Position numbers and translations under genes: made by a program
In this document: positions 48,733 through 57,049 of the stretch, piece after piece
Layout: each line of letters starts with the position of its first letter
How positions within the stretch are numbered: position 1 is the first letter of the stretch
Assembly (NCBI RefSeq): GCF_026712185.1
Contig: NZ_JAPPUX010000002.1
Location: 1-64,000, forward strand
Direction: 5' to 3'
Source: Nocardioides pini
GTDB lineage: Bacteria > Actinomycetota > Actinomycetes > Propionibacteriales > Nocardioidaceae
DNA: 64,000 nt
Notes under the pieces: model-generated
Databases searched by the model: none
What the model saw: the letters and a program-made list of their open reading frames with translations, nothing else
Told to the model about the DNA's origin: nothing

Positions 48733-50121
48733 GGTGACGTCCCGTGAGTTGGTGTAGTTCCGGCCGCTGAACAGCGTCGTGTCGTTGACGCCGATGTAGG
48801 CGGCCACCGTGCAACGGTCAGTGAGTTCTTGCGACAGATACTCACGAGAGGACACGAAGCACGATGGCCTTGGACAATGCTGGACTACTCGAGGTGCTCG
48901 AAGCCATGCAGGCTGCTGGCGTTGAGGACCGGGTTCGCACGGCGGCGCAGACGATCTACCAGGCGTTGATCGATGCCGAGCTCACTGCGGTGATCGGCGC
49001 TGGCCCTTGGGAGCGAACCGATCAGCGGATCGCACAGCGCAACGGGTCGCGGGCACGGACGCTGACCACGACCGCGAGCGACCTGGAGCTGAGGATCCCG
49101 AAGCTACGGGCCGGGTCGTTCTTTCCCTCGCTGCCCTAGCGCTGGCGCCGGGTCGACCAAGCATTGTTCGCGGTGGTGATGGAGGCCTACCTGCACGGTG
49201 TGTCGACGCGGAAGGTCGACGACCTGGTCAAGGCCCTGGGCGCGGACACGGGGATCAGCAAGTCGGAGGTGTCGCGGATCTGCGCGGATCTGGATGCGGG
49301 ATCGACTGCCCGTACGTGTTCCTCGACGCCACCTATTGCAGGGCCCGAGTGAACCGGCGCGTGGTGTCCCAGGCGGTGGTCATCGCTACCGGGGTCACCG
49401 CCGACGGCCGGCGCGAGGTCCTCGGGTTCGATGTCGGCGACAGCGAGGACGGGGCCTTTGGACCGCGTTCCTGCGCGGCCTGAAGGCCCGCGGCTTGGGC
49501 GGGACCCAGCTCGTGATCAGCGACGCCCACACCGGCTTGAAGGCCGCGATCAGCTCGGTGCTGATCGGCGCCGCGTGGCAGCGTGCCGCGTGCACTTCAT
49601 GCGCAACGTGCTGGCGGTCGTGCCGAAGGGCAACGCCGAGATGGTCGCCGCGGCGATCCGCACCATCTTCGCCCAGCCCGCCGCCGAGCACGTGCACGAG
49701 CAGTTCGATGTCATCGCCACCATGCTGGGCAAGCAGCTTCCCAAGGTCGAACAGATGCTGCGCGACGCCCATGACGACCTGCTGGCCTTCACCGGCTTCC
49801 CGGTCAGCCACTGGAAGACGGTGTGGTCGACCAACCCGCTGGAGCGACTCAACAAGGAAGTGAAACGCCGCACCTACGTTGTCGGGGTCTTCCCCAACCC
49901 CGCCGCGCTGCTCCGGCTGGCCGGCGCCGTGCTGGTCGAGGCCCCTGACGAATGGCAGGTCACCGCCGAACGCCGCTACCTCTCCGAACACTCCATGGCC
50001 CAGCTCGCCAAGAACACCAACGAAGAACGAGGAGGTGGCCAAGCCCGAACTCATGACGGCATGATCAGACCCACTGACCCGCATGGTGTCGAGAAACGCC
50101 ACCACTCAGCGGGACGTCACC
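48733..50121 (+). mobile_element. IS256-family insertion sequence (decayed)
   Basis: The 1389-bp element has terminal inverted repeats: the left end begins GGTGACGTCCCGTGAGTTGG and the right end, read inward, begins GGTGACGTCCCGCTGAGTGG. It is flanked by the 8-bp duplication CATGGCGA. It carries one transposase gene, now broken. Ends and duplication are intact, so the insertion is a clean single event, and decay of the gene came later or the copy was already defective. Confidence 0.9.
48864..50064 (+). pseudogene. IS256-family transposase, broken
   Basis: The reading frame starts at 48864 (MALDNAGLLEVLEAMQAAGV) and matches the mutator-type transposase, with the DDE region recognisable from CPYVFLDATYCRARV through VISDAHTGLKAAI to WSTNPLERLNKEVKRRT. 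A TAG at 49137 interrupts FFPSL, about 30 bases are missing near 49300 after SEVSRICADLD, and frame changes occur near 49456 (DSEDGAF), 49582 (AAWQR) and 50028. The original stop would be TGA at 50062-50064 after ELMTA. The product cannot be functional. Confidence 0.9.
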
Positions 50122-50214
50122 CATGGCGACGAGCCTGATCCGCTTCAACCGTAGGTCTCCCGCAAACAGCCGAGCGCGTCTATCCCGCGCTAACAAATCA
50201 GCGCTGGGCGGACG

Positions 50215-51231
50215 TTAGCCTCTCGGTACGAGCGGCTTGAGCGCCTGCTCTAGGGAATCACGCAATGTCTCGTAGTCGCCTGTCGGATAGGTCAACACCT
50301 CGAGATTATTGATGTCTGTTGGAAGGACCCCGACTTGCTCCTTGGCAGCGACCAGAACGATGTCCTTCCCTAGCGCGCGCGCTACACCTACCTCGTAGTA
50401 GACGTTCAGATTTTGCACATCGACCTTCGCGACAATGACCCGAGATCGCTCGATGTAGTGTGTCACCTTTGTTAGTAGCGTGCCAGGCTGATACGCGTCG
50501 TCCGCACGAGTGCAGGTCAAACCCGCCGCTTCAATGCCGGCCTTCACGCCATATGTATACGCGTTTGCGTTCTCATCGAACTCGGAGAATCGCATGACCA
50601 CGAACGCCGACAGCGGCTCGAGGGGACGCGCGATACCAAGGGCGTCATCTCGTACAAGGGCAAGCATCCGTCGGACCGCCTCTATCTGCATGGCACTCAC
50701 GCCGTACTGCGACAGTAGGGCTGCGCATTCAGGGCACAAGCTTCCGGCAATCATTCCGAATCGGATGTTGGCCTTATCCAATGAAAGATCGTTGGCGCAT
50801 CCGCGTGGCGGTTCGTGTGCAATGTTCCCAAGCATCTCTTCGCTGAGATCTGCTGCAAACACTGTGCATGTCTGAGCCAGCTGGTAGGTGACGTATGTCC
50901 GCAGGCTCGGTGGCGAGAAGTGCTTTTCCCAGTCTGCCGTCGTGATAACGGACGTGATGCGGTCCTCATGACTGAACCAGTTGTCTGTGAACGGGGCATC
51001 AGCGATCCAAACCTTATGCCTCTGTCCGTCGAACCTCGACGCTGCCTCTAGCGCTCTGCGTGGGTCTAATGTTCCGTCGGACGAGATGGATGCTGCCGTA
51101 TCAGGTGCTGAGCGGACAGCCAACCGGAACTCTGACTGCACCCCGTTGAGGAGCGACACGGCGCTCTCAATCCTGCTCTTATGGGGCCCTTCACTTGCAA
51201 CGAAGATGTCGATGTCCACGAATGCTCCCAT
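50215..51231 (-). CDS. Protein with NDT/TIR-like C-terminal domain and zinc-knuckle cysteines
   Basis: The 338-aa protein ends in a domain (about 206-320) with AFVVMRFSEFDENANAY, TCTRADDAYQPG, and AKVDVQNLNVYYEVGVARALGK. This is the pattern of the nucleoside deoxyribosyltransferase/TIR-like fold, with Glu280 in the catalytic-type YYEVG. The N-terminal half has Cys145 and CPEC (166-169), probably a zinc site. The C-terminal fold suggests cleavage or binding of a nucleotide such as NAD. The start is not backed by a strong ribosome site. Confidence 0.7.
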   Translation of the reverse strand: MGAFVDIDIFVASEGPHKSRIESAVSLLNGVQSEFRLAVRSAPDTAASISSDGTLDPRRALEAASRFDGQRHKVWIADAPFTDNWFSHEDRITSVITTADWEKHFSPPSLRTYVTYQLAQTCTVFAADLSEEMLGNIAHEPPRGCANDLSLDKANIRFGMIAGSLCPECAALLSQYGVSAMQIEAVRRMLALVRDDALGIARPLEPLSAFVVMRFSEFDENANAYTYGVKAGIEAAGLTCTRADDAYQPGTLLTKVTHYIERSRVIVAKVDVQNLNVYYEVGVARALGKDIVLVAAKEQVGVLPTDINNLEVLTYPTGDYETLRDSLEQALKPLVPRG

Positions 51232-51765
51232 CGTGAGGTAGCACTGAGTCTATGGGGCGATCCAGCGTTGGAGTGTGCTCCACGCGACGAAGGACGCAGG
51301 ACGTCGGCAGATCCTGATGCCCGCCAGGCGGCGGAAGGGGTCACCTTCGCGACTGCGTGGGAAGCGGCCATTCCGGACGTTGCGCTTCAGACCACCCCTC
51401 GTTCAGGGGGCGCACCTGCGACACTCCGGTTCATGGGAGTGCGAACGCGGATGAGCGTCGCCGTGGTTATCGCAGTCCTCGGTTCGTCGCTCGCAGCATG
51501 CGGCGGTGCGCGCGCCATCGACGCCGGTGACGCCACAGTTCTTGTCTCCGAGCGGACCAGGGGAGGAATGGATGCGCTCCTCGAGGGCACCCTTGCGATC
51601 ATCGGCGGGTGCCTCGGGGTTCTGGCTCGCCCGCTGACGCCGGGACGGCTGCAGCGCATCGGACAGGCTCACGCATCTCAGATCCGCGCGCCATCAGCGG
51701 GAGATTCTGATGCTGTGTCGGATCCGATCTCGGAACCCACCGCAGCGGAGCGCCGTCCTCCTGAC

Positions 51766-52161
51766 ATGACTTCGCGCTCATCCCTCGCAGTCGTCGGCTC
51801 GTTGCTTGCGCTGGCGCTCACAACGGGATGCAACCCACCTGCACGCGACGTCGCGGACCCCGACAACCCGAAGCAATCTGGCGCGGACGCCCCGGTGGAG
51901 TACACGCGAGGTGGCGTAACGGTGCGCCTGCCCCAGGGCTGTTCCCCCAAGGAGATTACGCCTGCCTCCTGTAGCGGTCTCCGGTCTGTGCGGCTCGCGG
52001 AGCGTGGCCCGCTAGATGACTTGATGTGGCCCGGCATTCACGAAAGGCGAGGAACGTGGGTCGGCCTGCGTCTGGTCAAGGAGTCGTTCGTCTTCGCCAA
52101 GGCAGGGAACGAAGAGGTCACCAGGGACCTACTCGCATCGGCGTCGCCGACGGTCAGTTAG
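51766..52161 (+). CDS. Putative small lipoprotein (possible in-frame remnant of another upstream)
   Basis: From the ATG at 51766 the 131-aa product has a lipoprotein signal (MTSRSSLAVVGSLLALALTTGC, lipobox TTGC) and an extracytoplasmic tail. The same frame is open upstream to 51181 and contains a second lipoprotein signal starting at 51433 or 51451 (MSVAVVIAVLGSSLAACGG). Two lipoprotein signals in one frame suggest that a truncated lipoprotein gene was joined to an intact one, or that two starts are used. No family is recognised. Confidence 0.55.
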   Translation: MTSRSSLAVVGSLLALALTTGCNPPARDVADPDNPKQSGADAPVEYTRGGVTVRLPQGCSPKEITPASCSGLRSVRLAERGPLDDLMWPGIHERRGTWVGLRLVKESFVFAKAGNEEVTRDLLASASPTVS

Positions 52162-52323
52162 ACGGGTGGCCTGAGCACGCATCTCGGCATGGGCAGATGT
52201 TCAAGCTGACGCCGTCAGGCGGCGGAATGACTCGCCGCTGTCGATTGTCGGTGCACGTCGTCACACTGAAACCCGATTGACTGGATCGACCCAAGCGGGT
52301 GGCCGCGAGATCGATACGCGGGC

Positions 52324-52467
52324 GTTGGTGGAGGCCTGTACACCGGAGTCGGTGGTGGCCTCTATACGGGAGTAGGCGGCGGGGCGTACACCGGTGTTGG
52401 CGGTGGCGCGTACACGGGTGTTGGTGGTGGCGCGTACACCGGAGTCGGTGGTGGCCTATATACCGGG
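52324..52467. repeat. 24-bp tandem repeat, six copies
   Basis: Six successive 24-bp units read VGGG(L/A)YTG on the + strand and end at a TAG (52468-52470). The frame is open from 52270 but has no ATG or GTG, so it looks like the glycine-rich C-terminus of a lost gene. On the minus strand the same units read YxPPPTPV. The units differ mainly at third codon positions, which suggests past selection as protein in one of these frames. Confidence 0.85.
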
Positions 52468-52470
52468 TAG

Positions 52471-52849
52471 GAGGGGGCTGTTACAGCCCTGGACCGCCGA
52501 CGCGCTGGTCGCGAGCGGGACCACCGACGAGAAGTTCGTTGCGCGGACCGCGCACGGTTCACGGCCAACTTCGCATGTCCAACTTCATTCCTTGACGCAA
52601 ACCGCGCATAGACACCTGAAATGCGCAACTTTCTCAACACTTACCTAGTGCCGCCCGACTGTTTGCCTGTGATTTGACCAGATTCGGTGATGCTTGGCTG
52701 CTTGTCACAAGAGATTCTGGTGAGGGCCAATTCATGACCTGCGTGCCCGCAAGCGCATGGCCGCCCGTGCTGTCAGCCGTGGCTGCACATATCGGCGCGA
52801 CCGTGGAGGACGCGGGTCGCGCGGCGCATCACAAGGAGGGGGAATCGCG
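52471..52849. other. Gap before the repeat-propeller peptidase gene
   Basis: No gene is supported in these 379 bases. AAGGAGGGGG (52833-52842), just inside the right edge, is the ribosome site of the next gene. Confidence 0.45.
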
Positions 52850-55141
52850 ATGGTTGTTTACGACGGCTTCGGGCGACTCGACGATGGTCGGCCGATCTGG
52901 ACGGGTGACTTCACCGGCGACGGGAGGAGGGACGTCCTGTTCTACTACCCGGGCGACAAGAACTGGTGGCTCGGCCGGTTCGACGCGACCGGCAAACTCA
53001 ACTGGAACCTGGCAGGAAACACCACCGGGTTCGGCCAAGTCGCTGACGGACGGCCCTTCTGGATCGGTGACTTCGCGGGCGACCATCGCGCCGACGTCCT
53101 GTTCTACTACCCGGGCGACAAGAACTGGTGGCTCGGCCGGTTCGACGGCAACGGCAAGCTCAATTGGAACCTGGCAGGAAACACCGCGGGTTTCGGTGAG
53201 GTCTGGGACAAACGCCCCTTCTGGACGGGCGACTTCACCGGCGACGGGAAGACCGACGTCCTGTTCTACTACCCAGGCGACAAAAATTGGTGGCTCGGCC
53301 GGTTCGACGCGACCGGCAAACTCAACTGGAACCTGGCAGGAAACACCACCGGGTTCGGCCAAGTCGCTGACGGACGGCCCTTCTGGATCGGTGACTTCGC
53401 GGGCGACCATCGCGCCGACGTCCTGTTCTACTACCCGGGCGACAAGAACTGGTGGCTCGGCCGGTTCGACGGCAACGGCAAGCTCAATTGGAACCTGGCA
53501 GGAAACACCGCGGGTTTCGGTCAGGTCTGGGACAAACGCCCCTTCTGGACGGGCGACTTCACCGGCGACGGGAAGACCGACGTCCTGTTCTACTACCCGG
53601 GCGACAAAAATTGGTGGCTCGGCCGGTTCGACGCGACTGCCAAACTCAACTGGAACCTGGCAGGAAACACCACCGGGTTCGGCCAAGTCGCTGACGGACG
53701 GCCCTTCTGGATCGGTGACTTCGCGGGCGACCATCGCGCCGACGTCCTGTTCTACTACCCGGGCGACAAGAACTGGTGGCTCGGCCGGTTCGACGGCAAC
53801 GGCAAGCTCAATTGGAACCTGGCAGGAAACACCGCGGGTTTCGGTCAGGTCTGGGACAAACGCCCCTTCTGGACGGGCGACTTCACCGGCGACGGGAAGT
53901 CCGACGTCCTGTTCTACTACCCGGGCGACGGCAACTGGTGGCTCGGCCGGTTCGACTCGACTGCCAACCTCAACTGGAACCTTGCAGGCAACACCGGCAA
54001 GCCCATCGACTCCACGCCCTCTCGGGAGGAGTCATTCTCGGTAAGCGAGTGCGTGTTCAGCTGGACGGCCCGCTACCACCAGGCCGGGACCCACGTCACC
54101 GTCCGCATCCAGCTCAACCCTGCTGCAGGCATCACCGCAGCAACAATGAACACGCTGCGCACGACCTGGCGTGACGGAATCATAAACACATGGGCCAACC
54201 GCTTTCAGTGCCGCGCCCCCGACGGCAAGCAGCAGGCACTCACATTCGACGTGCAGTGGGTGACCACCAACCCTCACCACATCGTCGCGGTCCAGCAGGG
54301 TCCGGCTCGCTCCAACATGGGGCAGTGGGATACCAGCGACACGGGTGCGGTCGCGGCACACGAGTTCGGTCACATGCTGGGTAACCCGGACGAATATGCC
54401 GATGCTGCCTGTCCTGCGAGGAGCCCAGTGGGCACCGGCACGGTCATGGACGACAACACCGAGACAGTGGCCCGCCTCTACAACCGCCACTGCACCTTTC
54501 ACGGCTCGGGCCACACACCCGTGGCCACGGCGCCCGAGCCCCCGCCCGAATCAGAGCCGGAGGATTCCATGGTCAAGAACCTTGACCTACTTACGCCCAC
54601 TCAGCGAATGAAGTCGCTCGAGAACCTGACGGGCGTCGCGGAAGGCCACCCGAAGGACGGGGCCGGGGCCGCCGAGGTCAGCATCGAGGTCACGGGCGGT
54701 GCTCCGGGTGAGCGCTATCGCTACCGCGTGGCTGTCGCTGGGGATGGCAAGGCCGACAGGACGAGCTTCGATGAGCTGCGTGCACGCGGACCCGAGACCG
54801 TCTCCACCGCCAAGGTCGACGCCCAGCTCGCAATGCGTGTCTTCGCCGCCGCTCGCGACGTCGGCCTGCTCAATGACGACCGTCCCCAGGTCCCCGGCGA
54901 GACGACCGGTCAGATCTTGCCCGACAGCCTGATCGCCGTGATTACGGTTCGTGACGGTGACAATGTGAGGCGAATCGCCCTTCCGGTCAATGACCCGGAA
55001 GATGCGGCCGATACGCTCCCGGGCGAGTCGGCCGAGGTGCCGCTCGACACCAACATGCAGGTCCCAGCAGTGGCCGCGTCTGCGCTGCAGCCTCTGTTCG
55101 ACGCGCTTAGCAACGTGGAGAGGGCGCTCACGGCTGAATGA
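52850..55141 (+). CDS. Repeat-propeller protein with zinc metallopeptidase domain
   Basis: The 763-aa protein begins with seven 54-residue repeats (about 14-382). Each has a DFTGDGKTDV-like calcium loop of the FG-GAP/VCBS type followed by LFYYPGDKNWWLGRFD, and seven such units fit a beta-propeller. A zincin domain follows with HEFGHMLGNPDEY (His504, Glu505, His508). The C-terminal 200 residues are of unknown type. No signal peptide is seen, so export, if any, would need another route. AAGGAGGGGG precedes the ATG at 52850. Confidence 0.82.
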   Translation: MVVYDGFGRLDDGRPIWTGDFTGDGRRDVLFYYPGDKNWWLGRFDATGKLNWNLAGNTTGFGQVADGRPFWIGDFAGDHRADVLFYYPGDKNWWLGRFDGNGKLNWNLAGNTAGFGEVWDKRPFWTGDFTGDGKTDVLFYYPGDKNWWLGRFDATGKLNWNLAGNTTGFGQVADGRPFWIGDFAGDHRADVLFYYPGDKNWWLGRFDGNGKLNWNLAGNTAGFGQVWDKRPFWTGDFTGDGKTDVLFYYPGDKNWWLGRFDATAKLNWNLAGNTTGFGQVADGRPFWIGDFAGDHRADVLFYYPGDKNWWLGRFDGNGKLNWNLAGNTAGFGQVWDKRPFWTGDFTGDGKSDVLFYYPGDGNWWLGRFDSTANLNWNLAGNTGKPIDSTPSREESFSVSECVFSWTARYHQAGTHVTVRIQLNPAAGITAATMNTLRTTWRDGIINTWANRFQCRAPDGKQQALTFDVQWVTTNPHHIVAVQQGPARSNMGQWDTSDTGAVAAHEFGHMLGNPDEYADAACPARSPVGTGTVMDDNTETVARLYNRHCTFHGSGHTPVATAPEPPPESEPEDSMVKNLDLLTPTQRMKSLENLTGVAEGHPKDGAGAAEVSIEVTGGAPGERYRYRVAVAGDGKADRTSFDELRARGPETVSTAKVDAQLAMRVFAAARDVGLLNDDRPQVPGETTGQILPDSLIAVITVRDGDNVRRIALPVNDPEDAADTLPGESAEVPLDTNMQVPAVAASALQPLFDALSNVERALTAE
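52889..53995 (+). repeat. 162-bp coding tandem repeats in alternating A/B types
   Basis: Seven coding repeats start at 52889 with a period of exactly 162 bp; the last is slightly short. They alternate in order A-B-A-B-A-B-A (RPxWTGDFTGDG against RPFWIGDFAGDH), giving a 324-bp higher-order unit. Copies of the same type are nearly identical at the DNA level, for example from 53040 and from 53364, pointing to recent amplification in pairs. Confidence 0.92.
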
Positions 55142-55360
55142 GGTGCCGAGTTGACTCAATTCAAAGTGCCCGTTGCCAGCACGGGTCACTTAGGTAGCTG
55201 AGCAAGCTCAGCGACCGCCTACGCGGCGAAGTGACGCTGCTCGACGATCGAGTCATCGGCTTAGTCAGCAAGCCCTTCGGCTACCGCTGCCATGCGAGCG
55301 CCAACGTGAGGGTCTCCCGGGCACCGGTCTCCCGCCGTTGTTCCTCGCGAAGGGCTGCAC

Positions 55361-55489
55361 TCAGGCCGTCGGGCCGGTTCGATCCGAGCGGTAGAGCTCG
55401 GCGTCGCAATGAACGCAATACTCGACATGCGCGGGGGACTGATCGATGTTTTTCGGTACGGGTCCAGCGCACTGAGGACAAATGGTCAT
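55361..55489 (-). CDS. Small zinc-ribbon protein (42 aa)
   Basis: A short gene on the minus strand encodes MTICPQCAGPVPKN and later HVEYCVHCDAELYRSD. The two CxxC pairs (Cys4/Cys7 and Cys25/Cys28) make a compact zinc ribbon. An in-frame stop lies three codons before the ATG, so no longer form exists. GGGAG abuts the ATG, which is a poor ribosome-site distance. The paired cysteines support the call more than the signals do. Function unknown. Confidence 0.5.
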   Translation of the reverse strand: MTICPQCAGPVPKNIDQSPAHVEYCVHCDAELYRSDRTGPTA

Positions 55490-55808
55490 CTCCCACTAGT
55501 ACACGAACGACCTCAGCGCGCGGGGATCTTCGTGCCAACTCGACGGCTCGACCCACGCATGGGGCGAGGCGACCTCGACGAGGATCGCGCCACCAGCACG
55601 CTTCGCGCGTACCTTCCATACCGCACGCAGCTGATCGAGCGTGTTCAGATGCCGTAGGTCGTCGCGCCCGCGGTTCGTTCTGCGCCTACGCGTCCAGTGG
55701 GATGCCGACGATGCTGGTGCCGTTCGTTCCTGTCACGGCCCTGGCCGGAGAGCCCGCCGGCAACAGAGCGACCACCGACGCCGATGTCCCTGAGATGCCC
55801 TCCTACGC
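55490..55808. other. Non-coding stretch
   Basis: Together with 55142-55360 this region between the peptidase gene and the HEPN-like gene holds no further gene that can be supported on either strand, apart from the small zinc-ribbon frame. Confidence 0.4.
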
Positions 55809-56234
55809 CTACTCAGGATGGCCGAACTGCAGCGCCTCAGCGACTCTCGAATCGGTGAAGGAAACCGCCTGCTCGTCCTCGATGCCGCCGGACAGCCGAG
55901 CCAATAGCATCAACTTGCCAGCGGTTCTGACAGCTGTCGCGAGGTCTCCGGAGCTAAGGGGAATTGCGTGTGCGACGTTGTTCCTCGCTCGTCTCACAGT
56001 GTCGAGTTCCTCCGCGAACACGTTGGCCCACCGCCTGAAGCGATCGCGTGGAGTGTCTCCTTCGAGCAAGGGCGGGACATCGTGAATCCACGTCGGAACG
56101 GGACGAACTGAACCACGCTGCGGTTCGCCGAGAGCCCAGCTGCGGATGGCGTCCAGATCTTCATGGAGATCCAGAAGTAGCAGACTCCCTCGTGCTTCAT
56201 CGACGGCGGAAGTTTGAGAGTCACCTGATGACAC
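55809..56234 (-). CDS. Small HEPN-like protein
   Basis: The 141-aa helical protein contains ELDTVRRARNNVAHAIPLS; RNNVAH (84-89) fits the RxxxxH motif of HEPN ribonucleases, and the flanking helices (DLHEDLDAIRSWALGE, DLATAVRTAGKLMLLARL) fit the fold. The GTG at 56234 is preferred because GAGGCAGG precedes it and it overlaps the upstream gene by 14 bases; an ATG at 56291 is further inside that gene. The two genes are translationally linked. An RNase toxin or sensor role is inferred. Confidence 0.65.
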   Translation of the reverse strand: MSSGDSQTSAVDEARGSLLLLDLHEDLDAIRSWALGEPQRGSVRPVPTWIHDVPPLLEGDTPRDRFRRWANVFAEELDTVRRARNNVAHAIPLSSGDLATAVRTAGKLMLLARLSGGIEDEQAVSFTDSRVAEALQFGHPE

Positions 56235-56682
56235 GTGCCTGCCTCGCTCTTGCCTTGAGGGTTTCGAGGTCCTCGTCCTGAAGTGAGTCAACGTTCACGA
56301 TGTAGTTGTCGATGTGCGTATCGGCCGATGCCTGTGCCTTGGCATCTACGGCAACCTTGAGTGCGGCCACGTCGCGACGAGTCTCGGATACTTCAGATTG
56401 TGTTTCCTTGACAACCCTCTCGAGGTCGACAAGGCCTCCGATGCTGAGACGCCGCATGTCCGGGATGAGCAGTGCAGCGGCGAGGATGAGTCCGATGATG
56501 ATTGGGGCATCGTTGAGCTGCATCGACCGGCAAGGAAGCGAGGCGCCGTCGGGACAGACTTGGAGATGAGTGCCCTTGGCGCTTACGAAGGTAACCACGA
56601 GGATCCCAAGTAGGACGGCAATACACATTAGCCACCGAATCGCCGAACCTGGGAGTGAGTCCGCAGGTGGGCCAGACGCCAT
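56221..56682 (-). CDS. Membrane protein with coiled coil, partner of HEPN-like gene
   Basis: The 153-aa protein has two transmembrane helices (about 14-35 and 59-76) joined by a short loop with two cysteines, then a cytoplasmic coiled coil (LERVVKETQSEVSETRRDVAAL, about 86-107) and an acidic/basic tail. AGGAG eight bases before the ATG at 56682 decides the start. It overlaps the HEPN-like gene, suggesting a membrane anchor or regulator for it. No known family is recognised. Confidence 0.65.
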   Translation of the reverse strand: MASGPPADSLPGSAIRWLMCIAVLLGILVVTFVSAKGTHLQVCPDGASLPCRSMQLNDAPIIIGLILAAALLIPDMRRLSIGGLVDLERVVKETQSEVSETRRDVAALKVAVDAKAQASADTHIDNYIVNVDSLQDEDLETLKARARQARVIR

Positions 56683-57049
56683 CGCTCGAGCTCCTCTCAT
56701 CGCAATAGCGGGGCGTTGGCGGTCACAGCACCTGCTCCCCACAGTAGGTACGCCATCAGCCTAGGTGCTACCACGCAGGGGCGAACAGGCGGGCGCTGAA
56801 GGTAGCCCCTTCCAAATGCGGCGAGGTGACGCGGTCGACGTCTACCTGGTGAGGGATGGATCTTTCCGGCTCACCGACATGCGAGGCGAGCCAAGGCCGC
56901 CGAGGATCCTCTAACCGTGAGACGACCTCGTCAGGCCGATTCGCGCAGATCGCAACCTTGGCGCGGCAAGTCGCGTGCCGAGCCGCCTCAATCTCAGGGG
57001 GCACCCTCCACGGCATGAGACAGTTGCCAGGTCTAGAGGGGGAAGCCAC
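56683..57049. other. Divergent intergenic region
   Basis: These 367 bases lie between the divergent membrane-protein and IF2_N-ATPase genes and should contain both promoters. A 99-codon minus-strand frame (56768-57067) crosses into the next gene and has no supporting features. Confidence 0.45.

Noticed and set aside
52362..52640. A minus-strand protein with YAPPPTPV repeats
   Set aside because: The repeats read equally in the other strand, no ribosome site is present, and the non-repeat part has no recognisable domain.
52674..54044. A Ser/Thr/Gly-rich frame overlapping the repeat-propeller gene
   Set aside because: It is the +1 shadow of the 162-bp repeats; the period is a multiple of three, so every frame stays open through the array.
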